Positions 7,374-18,686 of a DNA stretch of 58,107 bases are shown here, piece after piece (position 1 is the stretch's first letter; the number at the start of each line of letters is the position of its first letter). The translations under genes were made by a program, and so were the position numbers. The DNA comes from Candidatus Omnitrophota bacterium (GTDB lineage Bacteria; Omnitrophota; Gorgyraeia; Gygaellales; UBA12090): the NCBI GenBank assembly GCA_030674475.1, contig JAUSCZ010000008.1:1-58107 (forward strand). The letters are read 5' to 3'. Below the pieces are notes generated by a model, which saw only the letters and a program-made list of their open reading frames with translations, made no database searches and was not told the DNA's origin.

Positions 7374-8876
7374 TTAACTAACTATCTTATTAACCGCCTG
7401 CAGGTAGGCCTTGATAGAAGCCTCGATAATATCAGTGGAGCTGGCTCGCCCTAAAGCCTCTTTTGTCTTACTTCTTAGCTTCAGGCTTACCTCACCCAGG
7501 GCGTCTTCGCCCCGGCTCACCGACTGAATACCGTAATCCAAAAGCTGGCACTTGAGGCGGGTGATTTTTTCTATGGCTTTATAGCAGGCATCCACCGGCC
7601 CGTCTCCGCCGGAGTCCGCCTCAAAAATCTTACCCGAACTCTTTAAGATTATTTTGGCCTGAGGCACAGAATTGCTCTTAGAATTTATCTCAAAGGCTTC
7701 TAATTTCCAGACCTCAAGCACAATAGACCCAATTTCCTCCTGAGCAATAGCAACCAAATCCTCATCAAAAACCTGCTTTTTCTTATCCGCCAATATCTTA
7801 AATCTCTTAAAGGCCTCATCTATGTCTTTTTCGTTCAGTTTATATCCTAAGGTCTTAAGCCGGGCCAAAAAGGCGTGTCTTCCGGAATGTTTGCCCAAAA
7901 CCAAACCCTCTACTTTAAAGCCCACATCCTCAGCCTTAATAATCTCGTAGGTAGATCGTTTCTTTAAAATCCCGTCTTGATGTATGCCAGACTCATGCCT
8001 GAAGGCATTCAAGCCCACAATGGCCTTATTCGGGGCAACTACAAAGCCGGTTAATTTGCTGACTAAGCGTGAAGTTTTATAAATCTCTTTGGTTTTGATA
8101 GAGGTGGTAACCCCAAAATAATCCCGGCGCACCTTAAGGGCCATCACTAATTCTTCCATTGAGGCGTTTCCAGCCCGCTCCCCTATACCGTTAATGGTGC
8201 ATTCTACCTGGCGGGCGCCATTCTTAACCGCGGACAAGGAATTGGCCACCGCCAGGCCCAGGTCATTATGACCATGCACTGAAATAACCGCCTGATTAAT
8301 ATTGGGGACATTTTCTTTTAAGGCCCGGATAAGTTCGCCATAGCCATAAGGCTCGGCATAACCTACGGTATCCGGAATATTCACGGTCCTGGCTCCGGCC
8401 TTAATCACCGCCTCCACCACCCGGTATAAAAATGCTTCTTCCGTCCTGGAGGCATCCTCCGGCGAAAACTCAATATCATCACAAAGGTTCCTGGCGTATT
8501 TTACTGAACTTACCGCCAGGCGCAATATTTCATCCTCGGCTTTTTTTAATTTATAACGCATATGGATTTTGGAAGTAGCCAGAAACACATGGATGCGGGA
8601 TTGCCTGGCTTTTTTAGTGGCTTGATAAGCGATATCTATATCCTTGGGGATAGCCCTGGCCAGGGCGCATATCCTGGAGCTTTTTATATTTTTGGCCACC
8701 ATCTCCACCGCCTCAAAATCACCGGGGCTGGAGACCGGAAAACCGGCCTCAATAATATCTACCCCCAGCTTCTCTAAACTAAAGGCGATTTCCAGCTTTT
8801 CTTTCTGGTTTAAAGAGGCCCCCGGCGCCTGCTCCCCATCCCGCAAGGTCGTATCAAAAATAATTATCTTATCCAT
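7374..8876 (-). CDS. leuA: 2-isopropylmalate synthase
   Basis: 500 residues. Condenses acetyl-CoA with 2-oxoisovalerate, the first step of leucine synthesis. DTTLRDGEQAPGASL opens the TIM-barrel catalytic domain, SVHGHNDLGLAVANSL supplies the metal-binding histidines, and INGIGERAGNASMEE follows. The C-terminal 120 residues (GGDGPVDACYKAIE onward) form the leucine-sensing LeuA dimer domain, so feedback inhibition is expected. Length fits the bacterial type. It is the promoter-distal member of the ilv-leu cluster; leuB, leuC and leuD are not in this window. An isopropylmalate rather than citramalate synthase is favoured by overall similarity. Confidence 0.94.
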   Translation of the reverse strand: MDKIIIFDTTLRDGEQAPGASLNQKEKLEIAFSLEKLGVDIIEAGFPVSSPGDFEAVEMVAKNIKSSRICALARAIPKDIDIAYQATKKARQSRIHVFLATSKIHMRYKLKKAEDEILRLAVSSVKYARNLCDDIEFSPEDASRTEEAFLYRVVEAVIKAGARTVNIPDTVGYAEPYGYGELIRALKENVPNINQAVISVHGHNDLGLAVANSLSAVKNGARQVECTINGIGERAGNASMEELVMALKVRRDYFGVTTSIKTKEIYKTSRLVSKLTGFVVAPNKAIVGLNAFRHESGIHQDGILKKRSTYEIIKAEDVGFKVEGLVLGKHSGRHAFLARLKTLGYKLNEKDIDEAFKRFKILADKKKQVFDEDLVAIAQEEIGSIVLEVWKLEAFEINSKSNSVPQAKIILKSSGKIFEADSGGDGPVDACYKAIEKITRLKCQLLDYGIQSVSRGEDALGEVSLKLRSKTKEALGRASSTDIIEASIKAYLQAVNKIVS

Positions 8877-8946
8877 ATAACAAACTCCGAAAAGTCAAGG
8901 TTAAGTGAATTAATCTTTCCTCAACCTAAGCCTCAGCCTTAACCTC

Positions 8947-9939
8947 TTACTTCTTCATCCAAGGCATCATTTCCCGTAATTGCCGGCCCACCTGCTCTAT
9001 AGGGTGATTATCGCCTTCCTGGATAAGCCGGTTAAAGTTAGGACGTCCCTTTTTATTCTCCTTAATCCATTCCCGGGCAAACTTTCCGGATTTGATGTCC
9101 TTAAGGATTTTTTTCATTGTCTTCCTGGTCTTTTGGTTAATAATCATCGGCCCACGGGTCAGGTCTCCGTAAGTAGCGGTGTTAGAGACGCGCCGGCGCA
9201 TACCGCTGATGCCGTATTCCTGGACCAGGTCGGTAATCAGCTTAAGCTCATGCAAAACTTCAAAATAGGCAATCTCCGGCTGATACCCGGCCTCAATCAG
9301 GGTATCAAATCCGGCCTTAATTAACTCAGTCGCTCCTCCGCAAAGCACCGCCTGCTCGCCAAAAAGGTCAGTCTCAGTCTCCTCTTCAAAAGTTGTTTCA
9401 ATAACCCCGGCCCTGGTGGACCTAATAGCCTTAGCGTAAGCCAAAGCCAGCTGTTTGGCTTGCCCACTGGCATCCTGAAAGACCGCGACTAAAGAGGGAA
9501 CTCCTTTGCCTTCTTCATACATCCTCCTGACCAAGGCTCCCGGGCCCTTGGGGGCGACCATAAACACATCCACATCCTTAGGAGGCTTGATTTGTTTAAA
9601 GCGGATATTAAAGCCATGAGAAAAACACAGGGCCTTCCCCTTGCGTAAATTCGGCTTGATGTCTTTTTTATATACCAGGGCCTGGGCGTGGTCCTGGGTA
9701 AGAATCTGGATAATATCCGCGGCTTTTGCCGCCTCGCTGGCACCTACGGGATTGAAGCCGTCCTGTTTGGCCTGTTCATAATTCGGCGTTCCGGAAAGCT
9801 CCGAGACTATAACCTTACAGCCGGAATCCTTAAGGCATAAAGCCTGTCCCCGGCCCTGGATACCATAGCCGATAATCGCGATGGTTTTATCCTTGATTAA
9901 ATTCAAATCCGCGTCCTGATCATAATATATCTTTGCCAT
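8947..9939 (-). CDS. ilvC: ketol-acid reductoisomerase
   Basis: 330 residues from the ATG at 9939, chosen because AGGAGG lies just upstream; an in-frame ATG 18 bases earlier lacks one. Converts 2-acetolactate to 2,3-dihydroxyisovalerate with NADPH and Mg2+. The Rossmann loop reads [12 protein letters not shown], where most enzymes have GSQGHA, a modest variation. [10 protein letters not shown], the metal ligands in [14 protein letters not shown] and the C-terminal knotted domain with [12 protein letters not shown] are intact. Length matches class I enzymes. It sits between ilvN and leuA. Confidence 0.95.
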   Translation of the reverse strand: MAKIYYDQDADLNLIKDKTIAIIGYGIQGRGQALCLKDSGCKVIVSELSGTPNYEQAKQDGFNPVGASEAAKAADIIQILTQDHAQALVYKKDIKPNLRKGKALCFSHGFNIRFKQIKPPKDVDVFMVAPKGPGALVRRMYEEGKGVPSLVAVFQDASGQAKQLALAYAKAIRSTRAGVIETTFEEETETDLFGEQAVLCGGATELIKAGFDTLIEAGYQPEIAYFEVLHELKLITDLVQEYGISGMRRRVSNTATYGDLTRGPMIINQKTRKTMKKILKDIKSGKFAREWIKENKKGRPNFNRLIQEGDNHPIEQVGRQLREMMPWMKK

Positions 9940-10044
9940 AATTTTCCTCCTTTGCAACCGCTGAAAAATTAAAACTTATTCTATTCTACTTACTCCGCGC
10001 CTCTGCGAAAACTATTAGTTCTTCCATATTCTGCGTTTCCGCGG

Positions 10045-10515
10045 TTACGCCATAGCGATTTTACCGGTCCTTACCAATTCTTTTATCCCAAAATTATTCA
10101 ACTCGCTCAATAACTCTTTAATATCCTGCTGGACTCCGGTAAATTCAATAATCGCGATATCTTCTTTGCGCCGGATCAGCTTAGCCTGGAATTTATTCAA
10201 AACAGTTGTAAGTTTTGCCTTAACCTTAGCCGGACAGCTAACCTTGGCCAGAACCAACTCGCGTTCCACATGTTCTTTTTTAGTGAAATCAGCCACTATC
10301 AAAACATCAATCAGGCGGTTTAACTGCTTTTTTATCTGCTCCAGTATCTTTTCGTCATTTGTATCAACCACAATAGTCATGCAGGATACCGCGGGATTAT
10401 GGGTCTCACTCACCGCCAGAGAAGAAATATTGTAACCCCTGGCGCTGAATAACCCGGCTATCCGCGCCAAAACCCCAAATTTATTTTCTACTAAAACCGA
10501 AATCGTATGCTTCAT
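10045..10515 (-). CDS. ilvN: acetolactate synthase regulatory (small) subunit
   Basis: 156 residues. An N-terminal ACT domain (KHTISVLVENKFGVLARIAGLFSARGYNI) binds the feedback effector valine, and a C-terminal ALS_ss_C domain follows. Pairs with IlvB. Normally this gene follows ilvB almost directly; here 178 bases containing hairpins separate them (10,516-10,693), which could set the ratio of the two subunits. The enzyme is cytoplasmic. Confidence 0.94.
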   Translation of the reverse strand: MKHTISVLVENKFGVLARIAGLFSARGYNISSLAVSETHNPAVSCMTIVVDTNDEKILEQIKKQLNRLIDVLIVADFTKKEHVERELVLAKVSCPAKVKAKLTTVLNKFQAKLIRRKEDIAIIEFTGVQQDIKELLSELNNFGIKELVRTGKIAMA

Positions 10516-10693
10516 TTGTCGCTATCGCTTAGGACTACTACACTGTAAAATTAGTTTTTAGTGGCAAAACTGCTGTTTTGAACAATGGAACAATTGAACA
10601 ATAGACCGCAATTGAGCATCAGTTCTATTGTTCTATTCTCTATTGCTCAATTGCTCTGCGCGCTGTCATATTAAAAATTAATTTGACAGCGCA
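10516..10693. repeat. ilvB-ilvN spacer: AACAATAGAACAATTG word repeats and a GCGCTGTCA hairpin
   Basis: GAACAATGGAACAATTGAACAATAGACC faces GTTCTATTGTTCTATTC ... ATTGCTCAATTGC as an imperfect inverted repeat. Next to the ilvB stop, GCGCTGTCA (10,660-10,668) pairs with TGACAGCGC (10,684-10,692). The second hairpin could act as an attenuator or mRNA stabiliser between the subunit genes. Confidence 0.6.
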
Positions 10694-12382
10694 CTACGCC
10701 ATGCCCCCGATCATCCTATTTATGGCTTCGCCGGCGGGAACCATGGGATACACATTCTCCTCTTCCTCAACCACAAAATCCAGCACTACGGTGTTATCCG
10801 TCGCGATAGCTTTTTCAATTGCCGGACGCACATCTTCTTTTTTAGTGATCCGCATACCCACGGCTCCGTAGGCCTCGGCCAATTTCACAAAATCCGGATT
10901 ACAAAGTTTAGTATGCGAATAGCGTTTTTTATAAAAAAGCTCCTGCCACTGTCTGACCATCCCTAAGCAGCCGTTATTTAGAATAGCCACCTTCACCGGT
11001 ATTTTATTGCAGACCACGGTCATCAGTTCCTGAATATTCATCTGGATTGAGCCGTCTCCGGCAATATCAAAAACTGTCTTTTCCGGACAACCCAGCTTCA
11101 CCCCCATAGCCGCGGGCAGGCCAAAACCCATGGTGCCTAAACCGCCGCTGGAAATAAAGGTGCGCGGCTGAGTATACTTATACCACTGACAGCTCCACAT
11201 CTGGTTTTGCCCGACCTCAGTAACAATAATCGCCTCTCCTTTGGTTGCTTCATAAATCTGCTCAATCACATATTGGGGCTTAATTTTATTAGTCTCATGG
11301 AGATATCTTAAGGGGTGTTTAGCCTTCCATTCGTGAATTTGCTCCAACCATTTGTGGGTATCCGGCTTTTTCTTAAGTTTACCTATAGCCTCTAAAAGCT
11401 GACCCAGGACATTTTTGACATCCCCGACTATCGGAACATCTACTTCAACATTCTTACTAATTGAGGTGGGGTCAATATCAATATGGATTATCTTGGCATG
11501 AGGGGCAAAGGCGCTCACCCGTCCGGTAACCCGGTCGTCAAAACGCGCGCCCACGGCGATAATCAGCTCCGACTCCATGGTGGCATGGTTGGCATAAGCC
11601 GTGCCGTGCATACCCAGCATCCCTAAAGATAATTCATGGGTTCCCGGAAAGGCCCCCAGGCCCATCATGGTCATGGTTACCGGAATCCGGTAAACTTCAG
11701 CCAATTCCTTTATTTCATTAGCGGCCCCGGAGGTAATCACCCCTCCGCCGATATAAAGGATAGGCTTCTTAGACTCGGCAATCAGTTTAGCCGCTCTTTT
11801 GATCTGTCCGGAATGGCCGAAATAAGTAGGCTTGTATCCGGGCAAATTAACTTCTTGCGGATAGGCGAAGTCGCACTCGGCCTGCTGGACATCAACCGGG
11901 ATATCCACTACCACCGGTCCCGGCCTGCCGGTTGAGGCAATATGAAAAGCCTCCCGGATAACCCGGGCTAAATCCTTAACATCCTTAACTAAATAATTAT
12001 GCTTGGAAATTGAGCGGGTAATTCCGGTAACATCCACCTCTTGAAAAGCATCGTTTCCGATTAAAAAGGTCTTAACCTGCCCGGTGATGGCCACCATAGG
12101 TATGGAATCCATATAGGCATTGGCAATACCGGTAATCAAATTAGTGGCCCCCGGGCCTGAGGTAGCCAGGCACACCCCGACTTTTCCGGTTGAGCGGGCA
12201 TAGCCGTCGGCGGCATGGGCCGCGCCCTGCTCGTGGCGGGTTAAGATAAATTTTATCTTGGAATCATAGAGCCGGTCAAAAATAGGCAAAACCACCCCAC
12301 CCGGGTATCCAAACATTATTGAAACACCCTCACGCTCTAAACATTCAATAAGTATTTGCGCGCCAATCATAATTAAACTCAA
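10694..12382 (-). CDS. ilvB: acetolactate synthase catalytic (large) subunit
   Basis: 562 residues, thiamine diphosphate enzyme making 2-acetolactate from two pyruvates (valine/leucine) or 2-aceto-2-hydroxybutyrate (isoleucine). Domains in order: N-terminal TPP domain with the proton-relay Glu in TRHEQGAAHAADGYAR, central FAD-binding-type domain with VGARFDDRVTGR, C-terminal TPP domain with GDGSIQMNIQELMT and the NN of ILNNGCLGMVRQWQ. A start a few codons later (MIGAQI) is possible. It lies between ilvD and ilvN, and uses the ThDP pathway that thiSGH at 36-38.5 kb would feed. Confidence 0.95.
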   Translation of the reverse strand: MSLIMIGAQILIECLEREGVSIMFGYPGGVVLPIFDRLYDSKIKFILTRHEQGAAHAADGYARSTGKVGVCLATSGPGATNLITGIANAYMDSIPMVAITGQVKTFLIGNDAFQEVDVTGITRSISKHNYLVKDVKDLARVIREAFHIASTGRPGPVVVDIPVDVQQAECDFAYPQEVNLPGYKPTYFGHSGQIKRAAKLIAESKKPILYIGGGVITSGAANEIKELAEVYRIPVTMTMMGLGAFPGTHELSLGMLGMHGTAYANHATMESELIIAVGARFDDRVTGRVSAFAPHAKIIHIDIDPTSISKNVEVDVPIVGDVKNVLGQLLEAIGKLKKKPDTHKWLEQIHEWKAKHPLRYLHETNKIKPQYVIEQIYEATKGEAIIVTEVGQNQMWSCQWYKYTQPRTFISSGGLGTMGFGLPAAMGVKLGCPEKTVFDIAGDGSIQMNIQELMTVVCNKIPVKVAILNNGCLGMVRQWQELFYKKRYSHTKLCNPDFVKLAEAYGAVGMRITKKEDVRPAIEKAIATDNTVVLDFVVEEEENVYPMVPAGEAINRMIGGMA

Positions 12383-12517
12383 AAGTAAAAATGAAAAAGT
12401 AAAAACTACAAGTAAAAATTTAAAAGTTTTTATTTCTAACCGGAACTTTTGCCTTTTTACTTTTTACTTTTACTTTTTTACTCTTTATTTTTACTTTTGC
12501 CTTTTTACTTTTTACTT
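12383..12517. repeat. low-complexity hairpin of (T)AAAAAGTAAAA words
   Basis: Many repeats of AGTAAAAA and its complement TTTTTACT (CTTTTTACTTTTTACTTTTAC) flank a short GC centre, giving a long AT-rich foldback between ilvD and ilvB. No gene. Confidence 0.6.
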
Positions 12518-14170
12518 TTACTTTAATATCGCTCCCTTATCCGCGGAACTGACCATCCGGGCATAACGGGATAAATAGCCTTCGGTTATTTTAGGCTTGG
12601 GTTTCTTGATTTTGGCTAATCTTGCCTTTAATTCTTCGTCGCTGACTACCAACTCCAATTTTCTCTTAGGAATATCTATCTTTATGATGTCCCCATCGCG
12701 AACCGCGGCAATCGCTCCTCCGGAATAGGCCTCAGGCGAAATATGGCCGATACAAGGGCCGCGGGTGCCGCCGGAAAAACGGCCGTCGGTAATCAAGGCT
12801 ACATCATCGGCTAAACCCATTCCCACGATTGCCGAGGTCGGAGAAAGCATCTCCCGCATTCCCGGGCCTCCGGCCGGGCCTTCATAGCGAATAACCACTA
12901 CCCGGCCCTTTTGAATTTTGCCGTTAAGAATCGCCTTCATCGCCTCTTCCTCGGAATTAAAGCATATTGCCTGCCCCTGGAAAACCTTCATCTTCGCGGA
13001 TACCGCCGTCTGCTTCACCACGGAGCCATCCGGGGCAAGATTGCCGTAAAGGATCGCGATTCCGCCTTCCTTATTATACGAATTATTTAATGGACGGATT
13101 ACTTCACTGTCCGTAATTTCCGCCTCATCAGCGATTGTATAAATTGACTTGGTATTTACCGTAGGATTATTTTTTAAGCTTTCTTTGAGCCGCTTTAAAA
13201 CCGCGGGGATTCCTCCGGCATATTCTAAATCCTCCATATAAAAATTTCCGGTGGGCTCCAGAGAACAAATATTAGGAGTAGCCTTAGAAATATCATCAAA
13301 CAGCTTAAGCGGCAAATCCACCTTGGCCTCGCGAGCGATAGCCAAGAGATGTAACACCGTGTTAGATGAACCGCCTAAAGCCATATCCACGGTAATGGCA
13401 TTATGGAAGGCGCGCTTATTCATTATCGAGCGCGGACGGACATCTTCTTCTACCAGGCGGACTATTTTTCTGCCCGACTCAAAGGCAATTCTCTCTTTCT
13501 TGGCTAAAGCCACCATGCTGGTGGCACAGCCGGTCAGGCTCATCCCCATAGTCTCAGTAAGACAAGACATAGTGTTGGCGGTATAAAGACCCTGGCAAGA
13601 GCCGGAACCGGGACAAGCGCACATCTCAACGGTTTCAATTTCTTTTTGAGATAGCTCGCCGGTTTTTGCCTTAGCCACGGCCTCAAAGGTATCCCGAACC
13701 AAAGAAAGCCGTTTTCCCCTCAGCCTTCCGGTTACCATTGGCCCGGCGGTTACTACGATTGACGGAATATTCAGGCGGGCCGCGGCCATCAGCATTCCGG
13801 GAGTAATTTTATCGCAATTAGTAAGCAAAACCAGCCCGTCCAGACAATGGGCATTGGCAATAGATTCAACCATATCCGCGATCAGCTCCCGCGAAGCCAG
13901 GGAATAATGCATTCCGGCATGCCCCATCGCGATTCCGTCACAGATTCCGGGGATGCCAAAGACAAAGGGCCGGCCGCCTCCGGCATAAATCCCGTTTTCA
14001 ATCGCGCTCTCTAAAGGGCGCATCTGGGTGTGCCCAGGAACCAGGTCGGTAAAACTCGAGGCAATTCCGATAAAAGGTTTACCCAAATCTTCGCGGGTGA
14101 TGCCGGTAGCAAAAAGCAAGGCCCGGTGAGGAATCCTCTCTATGCCTTTTTTGATTGTATCCGAACGCAT
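12518..14170 (-). CDS. ilvD: dihydroxy-acid dehydratase
   Basis: 550 residues. Removes water from 2,3-dihydroxyisovalerate to give 2-oxoisovalerate. Iron-sulfur ligand cysteines appear in [13 protein letters not shown] and [18 protein letters not shown]; the Mg/substrate region [14 protein letters not shown] and the C-terminal [24 protein letters not shown] are complete. Only two of the three classical cysteine regions can be pointed to with certainty, so the cluster type is not assigned. Its ATG overlaps the upstream nucleotidyltransferase stop by one base (TGATG), so both are probably on one transcript. Confidence 0.95.
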   Translation of the reverse strand: MRSDTIKKGIERIPHRALLFATGITREDLGKPFIGIASSFTDLVPGHTQMRPLESAIENGIYAGGGRPFVFGIPGICDGIAMGHAGMHYSLASRELIADMVESIANAHCLDGLVLLTNCDKITPGMLMAAARLNIPSIVVTAGPMVTGRLRGKRLSLVRDTFEAVAKAKTGELSQKEIETVEMCACPGSGSCQGLYTANTMSCLTETMGMSLTGCATSMVALAKKERIAFESGRKIVRLVEEDVRPRSIMNKRAFHNAITVDMALGGSSNTVLHLLAIAREAKVDLPLKLFDDISKATPNICSLEPTGNFYMEDLEYAGGIPAVLKRLKESLKNNPTVNTKSIYTIADEAEITDSEVIRPLNNSYNKEGGIAILYGNLAPDGSVVKQTAVSAKMKVFQGQAICFNSEEEAMKAILNGKIQKGRVVVIRYEGPAGGPGMREMLSPTSAIVGMGLADDVALITDGRFSGGTRGPCIGHISPEAYSGGAIAAVRDGDIIKIDIPKRKLELVVSDEELKARLAKIKKPKPKITEGYLSRYARMVSSADKGAILK

Positions 14171-14625
14171 CAGCTTCTCCTTTTAAATAATTTATTTATA
14201 TCTATTTTGTCTTGCGGCCTGTTTGCCAGCTTCTTTGATCTTATAAGCTCATTGCGGCCGATAAAATAAACTTTTACTTTACCATAAATTCCTTCTTCTC
14301 TATGTTTCCATATTTCTTTAAAGGTTATCCCTCCCAGTGAAGTTATGAGATCAATTCTCACTGGTTCATAACCTAACTGAATTACCTTATTTTCCTGACT
14401 GAAATCTTTCTCTGTTAAATCTAAACTCTTGAATCCAAACTCCCTTATTGCCTTAATAACTTTTTTAGCATTCCCTGGAGCCGGCTCAACCAAAATATCA
14501 ATATCACCCGTGTATCTTGGGTATCCGTATAAGCCAACGGCAAAAGCACCAATAATGCAGTATTTTACTTTATTCTTATTTAACGACTTTATAAAATCTT
14601 CGAAGTCCTTTTCGTACCTCATCAA
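14170..14625 (-). CDS. MNT-type nucleotidyltransferase (DUF6036-like)
   Basis: 151 residues. [25 protein letters not shown] is a minimal nucleotidyltransferase active site (GG/GA ... TGDxDxL) with both metal aspartates kept, and a third acidic strand RIDLIT follows. Proteins of this family often pair with a small partner in toxin-antitoxin-like modules; here a 64-residue protein overlaps its start by 50 bases. It is wedged directly in front of ilvD with a one-base overlap, an unusual place for such a module. Substrate unknown. Confidence 0.8.
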   Translation of the reverse strand: MMRYEKDFEDFIKSLNKNKVKYCIIGAFAVGLYGYPRYTGDIDILVEPAPGNAKKVIKAIREFGFKSLDLTEKDFSQENKVIQLGYEPVRIDLITSLGGITFKEIWKHREEGIYGKVKVYFIGRNELIRSKKLANRPQDKIDINKLFKRRS

Positions 14626-14770
14626 TATTTATATGTTTTAATTTAAAATACATCTGGCGGCAAAGCTGCATATCACTTAGCCTGTCTTCAGGCGGCATCT
14701 TACGATAATACTCATCATCAAATTCTTCCGCTTCTTTAAATGATTTTGCCTTTCTTATCCACCATTTCAT
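14576..14770 (-). CDS. small partner of the adjacent nucleotidyltransferase
   Basis: 64 residues: MKWWIRKAKSFKEAEEFDDE then YYRKMPPEDRLSDMQLCRQM, charged and helical. Proteins with this K-S-F-x-E-A-E-x-F-D-x-x-Y-Y-x-x-M-x-x-x-x-R-L-x-x-x-Q pattern are commonly found immediately upstream of DUF6036-type nucleotidyltransferases and may be antitoxin-like. Its 3' end overlaps the transferase start by 50 bases in another frame. Function inferred from pairing only. Confidence 0.7.
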   Translation of the reverse strand: MKWWIRKAKSFKEAEEFDDEYYRKMPPEDRLSDMQLCRQMYFKLKHINIDEVRKGLRRFYKVVK

Positions 14771-14863
14771 ATAAATTTGTTCTATGCCGCCTTTGTTTAC
14801 TGTAAGCCGTCAACTGTGTCAGCCGTAGGCTGATCCGCCTTCGGCGGAAACTGTTAACTATTT

Positions 14864-16189
14864 TTAATCCGCCCCTTCGCCGTCGTGCACGATCGCGGCG
14901 GCTTCTTTTCGTTTACGCGAGATGACCCTTTTAAGGCCGATATATTTATCAACCAGCTCTTTTTTATTCACCACATTCAACTGTTTGAATAGAAAATCAA
15001 ATTTTGCCTCCAGCTCAAGGGCGATGGCGTCCCGGAGTGAATCCGGCAGGCCCATAATCTCGCGCTTAAACGGGCCTAAGGCCTTTTTGCGGGTTTTATA
15101 GAAAAACTGCTCATCAGTCTCACCGTCTTTTTTCTCCGAGGCGGCATTGATTTTAAGCCACTGATATATTTTTTCTTTTAATTCCGGCGGAAAATGCTGG
15201 GAGTCATACATCATATTCTGGAATTCAGTGGCTAAATGCACCTCAGCCGTTTCGCACTGGGCGAATTTATGAAATGCCGCCGAAGGCAGGGTTGACGCCC
15301 CGTGCTGGACTGCCCCGGCCAAACCGTATTCTTTTCTGGCAATTTCTGAAAGCGTCTTTAAGGTATCAAAATCAAGGGCTACCTGGGCGATTGAACCATC
15401 GGGTAAAACCACGCCGCCGTGGGAGGTCCCGGTCTGCACGGAAATCTTGCTTATCCCGGTTAATCCTTTTCGCAGGCGTTCTTTAAAACCATCCATAAAT
15501 ACCCGCAGCTCTTCAGGGGTGGAATTTTTATGTCCCACCTCGCCAATCTCTCCGCCCACAGAGACAGTAACCCCTTTAGGCTCAACGCGCCGGATAAACT
15601 GGGTAAGCTTGGCGCAAACATCAAAATTATAATATTGCTGTTTCTTTACTGTTGCTTGCGACAAATCAACCAGGGTTGATGAATCTATATCTATGTTATA
15701 GAAGCCATACTCAATCGCTTCGGCGATTAAGGCCTGCAAGGACTCTATTTCTTTCTCGGGATTTTCTTTGAATTTCTTGATATTCACCTGGGTATGATCG
15801 GCCTGAATAAATACCGGGCCGCGATAGCCTTCCTTGATCGCGGCGGCTAAAATCACCGCGGCGTATTCCGGAGGCGGCTGATTGGTATAGCCCATTTCCG
15901 ATTTGGCGATCTCAAAGATAAACGCGCCCGAATTATTACGCTGAGCCGCCCTGAATATCGCCCGCGCTAAATCGTAGGTCATTGAACGCAAATTCATTGC
16001 CGGCACCGTAAAACCGCCAAAGCCTTCTTTTGCCCGGGCAATATAAAAATCATGGATAGAGGCCGGATATATTCCGTTTTTATAGGCAATACCTAACACT
16101 TTTTTGTAAATTCTTTTTTTAGTCTCAATGTCCTCAATCGCGATTAAATCCTTTACGAATCCGCTGATGTCTTTTGCTGTCCTGGCCAT
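14864..16189 (-). CDS. class II fructose-bisphosphate aldolase-like protein
   Basis: 441 residues from the ATG at 16,189, chosen because GGAGAGG lies at the right distance upstream; the longer ORF places its ATG before that site. Class II aldolases use a divalent metal to cleave fructose 1,6-bisphosphate. Visible motifs: GGFTVPAMNLRS, FIQADHTQVN (metal His), FYNIDIDSSTLVDLS, VGGEIGEVG, and QTGTSHGGVVLPDG. It is longer than the E. coli enzyme (359) through a C-terminal extension. It is followed upstream by pfkA with a short gap, so the two glycolytic steps are encoded together. Tagatose-bisphosphate specificity cannot be excluded. Confidence 0.85.
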   Translation of the reverse strand: MARTAKDISGFVKDLIAIEDIETKKRIYKKVLGIAYKNGIYPASIHDFYIARAKEGFGGFTVPAMNLRSMTYDLARAIFRAAQRNNSGAFIFEIAKSEMGYTNQPPPEYAAVILAAAIKEGYRGPVFIQADHTQVNIKKFKENPEKEIESLQALIAEAIEYGFYNIDIDSSTLVDLSQATVKKQQYYNFDVCAKLTQFIRRVEPKGVTVSVGGEIGEVGHKNSTPEELRVFMDGFKERLRKGLTGISKISVQTGTSHGGVVLPDGSIAQVALDFDTLKTLSEIARKEYGLAGAVQHGASTLPSAAFHKFAQCETAEVHLATEFQNMMYDSQHFPPELKEKIYQWLKINAASEKKDGETDEQFFYKTRKKALGPFKREIMGLPDSLRDAIALELEAKFDFLFKQLNVVNKKELVDKYIGLKRVISRKRKEAAAIVHDGEGAD

Positions 16190-16213
16190 TTCTTGCCTCT
16201 CTCCTTTCAAAAC

Positions 16214-17179
16214 TTAAGTCATTTTTTTGATCAACGCGTAGGTCTGCTCTACCTTTAAGTCTTTCTTAACTAAGGCCTGCTCCAGGCCCACACTGATAAT
16301 CTCTCCGTTGGTTACCGCTACCGCCTTATCCGACTCGCCTTTTAATAAGCACTCTACTGCCGCCTCCCCCAGCCTTAAGGCCAGAATGCGGCTGGCGGCA
16401 GTGGGCCGGCCGCCTCTTTGGATATGGCCTAAGACTACGGCCCTGGCCTCAAGTGACGTTAACTGATTTATTTTAGCCGCGACATCCGGGGCTGAGGCCG
16501 CGCCCTCAGCGCTTACTATAATCCAACTAATCTTTCCCCGGATATTCCCCTCAACGATTTCATGGCAAGCCTTCCCTAAATCAAAGCCTCGTTCCGGAAT
16601 AATTACATCCTCGCATCCTCCGGCCAGGGCCGTCTGTAAGGCAATATAACCGGAGTCCCGGCCCATTACCTCCACCACAAAAATCCTCTCCATTGAAGTA
16701 GCCGTATCCCGGATGTTATCAATGGCATACAGCGCGGTGTTGATGGCCGTATCCAGGCCTATGGTTGAATCTATTCCGTTGATATCATTATCAATAGAGG
16801 CCGGAATGCCTATGCAAGGAAGATTATACTTAATCCCAAAACTATGCGCCCCCCGGAAACTGCCGTCTCCGCCGATAACTATGAGACCGTCTATGGCATA
16901 TTTCTTTATGGTCTGGTAAGCCTGCTTCTGTCCGTCCTCAGTTTTAAATTCAGCGCAGCGGGCAGTCTTCAGGATAGTCCCGCCCAGATTGATTATCCCG
17001 GATACCGAACGATGGTTAAAAGGCTTAACCTCATCATCAATCAAACCCTGCCAGCCCCGGAATATGCCAACGACCTCTAATTTCGCGCTTAAGGCGCACC
17101 TAACCACACTGCGGATAGCCGCGTTCATTCCCGGGGCATCCCCACCGGCAGTCAAAACTCCAATTCTCTTGAGGGACAT
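16214..17179 (-). CDS. pfkA: 6-phosphofructokinase
   Basis: 321 residues from the ATG at 17,179 (MSLKRIGVLTAGGDAPGMNA). The longer in-frame ORF upstream only translates AAAAGGCAAAAG repeats and runs into ahcY, so it is rejected. GGDGSFRGA carries the glycine typical of ATP-using enzymes. The catalytic loop reads PASIDNDINGID where E. coli has PGTIDND, so the phosphoryl-donor type is slightly uncertain, although a lysine typical of PPi-using forms is absent. ERIFVVEVMGRDSGYIA and LGHIQRGGRPTA are intact. It is adjacent to the aldolase gene that takes its product. Confidence 0.93.
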   Translation of the reverse strand: MSLKRIGVLTAGGDAPGMNAAIRSVVRCALSAKLEVVGIFRGWQGLIDDEVKPFNHRSVSGIINLGGTILKTARCAEFKTEDGQKQAYQTIKKYAIDGLIVIGGDGSFRGAHSFGIKYNLPCIGIPASIDNDINGIDSTIGLDTAINTALYAIDNIRDTATSMERIFVVEVMGRDSGYIALQTALAGGCEDVIIPERGFDLGKACHEIVEGNIRGKISWIIVSAEGAASAPDVAAKINQLTSLEARAVVLGHIQRGGRPTAASRILALRLGEAAVECLLKGESDKAVAVTNGEIISVGLEQALVKKDLKVEQTYALIKKMT

Positions 17180-17231
17180 AATAAACTTTTGCCTTTTGCC
17201 TTTTAACTTTTGCCTTTTAACTTTTGCCTTT
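17180..17231. repeat. tandem GCCTTTTAACTTTT words
   Basis: AACTTTTGCCTTTTGCCTTTTAACTT and onward to 17,234 consist of a repeated 9-13-base word. It occupies the pfkA leader and the end of ahcY; translated backwards it gives an artificial lysine-rich extension to PfkA. Confidence 0.6.
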
Positions 17232-18686
<1,455 letters not shown>

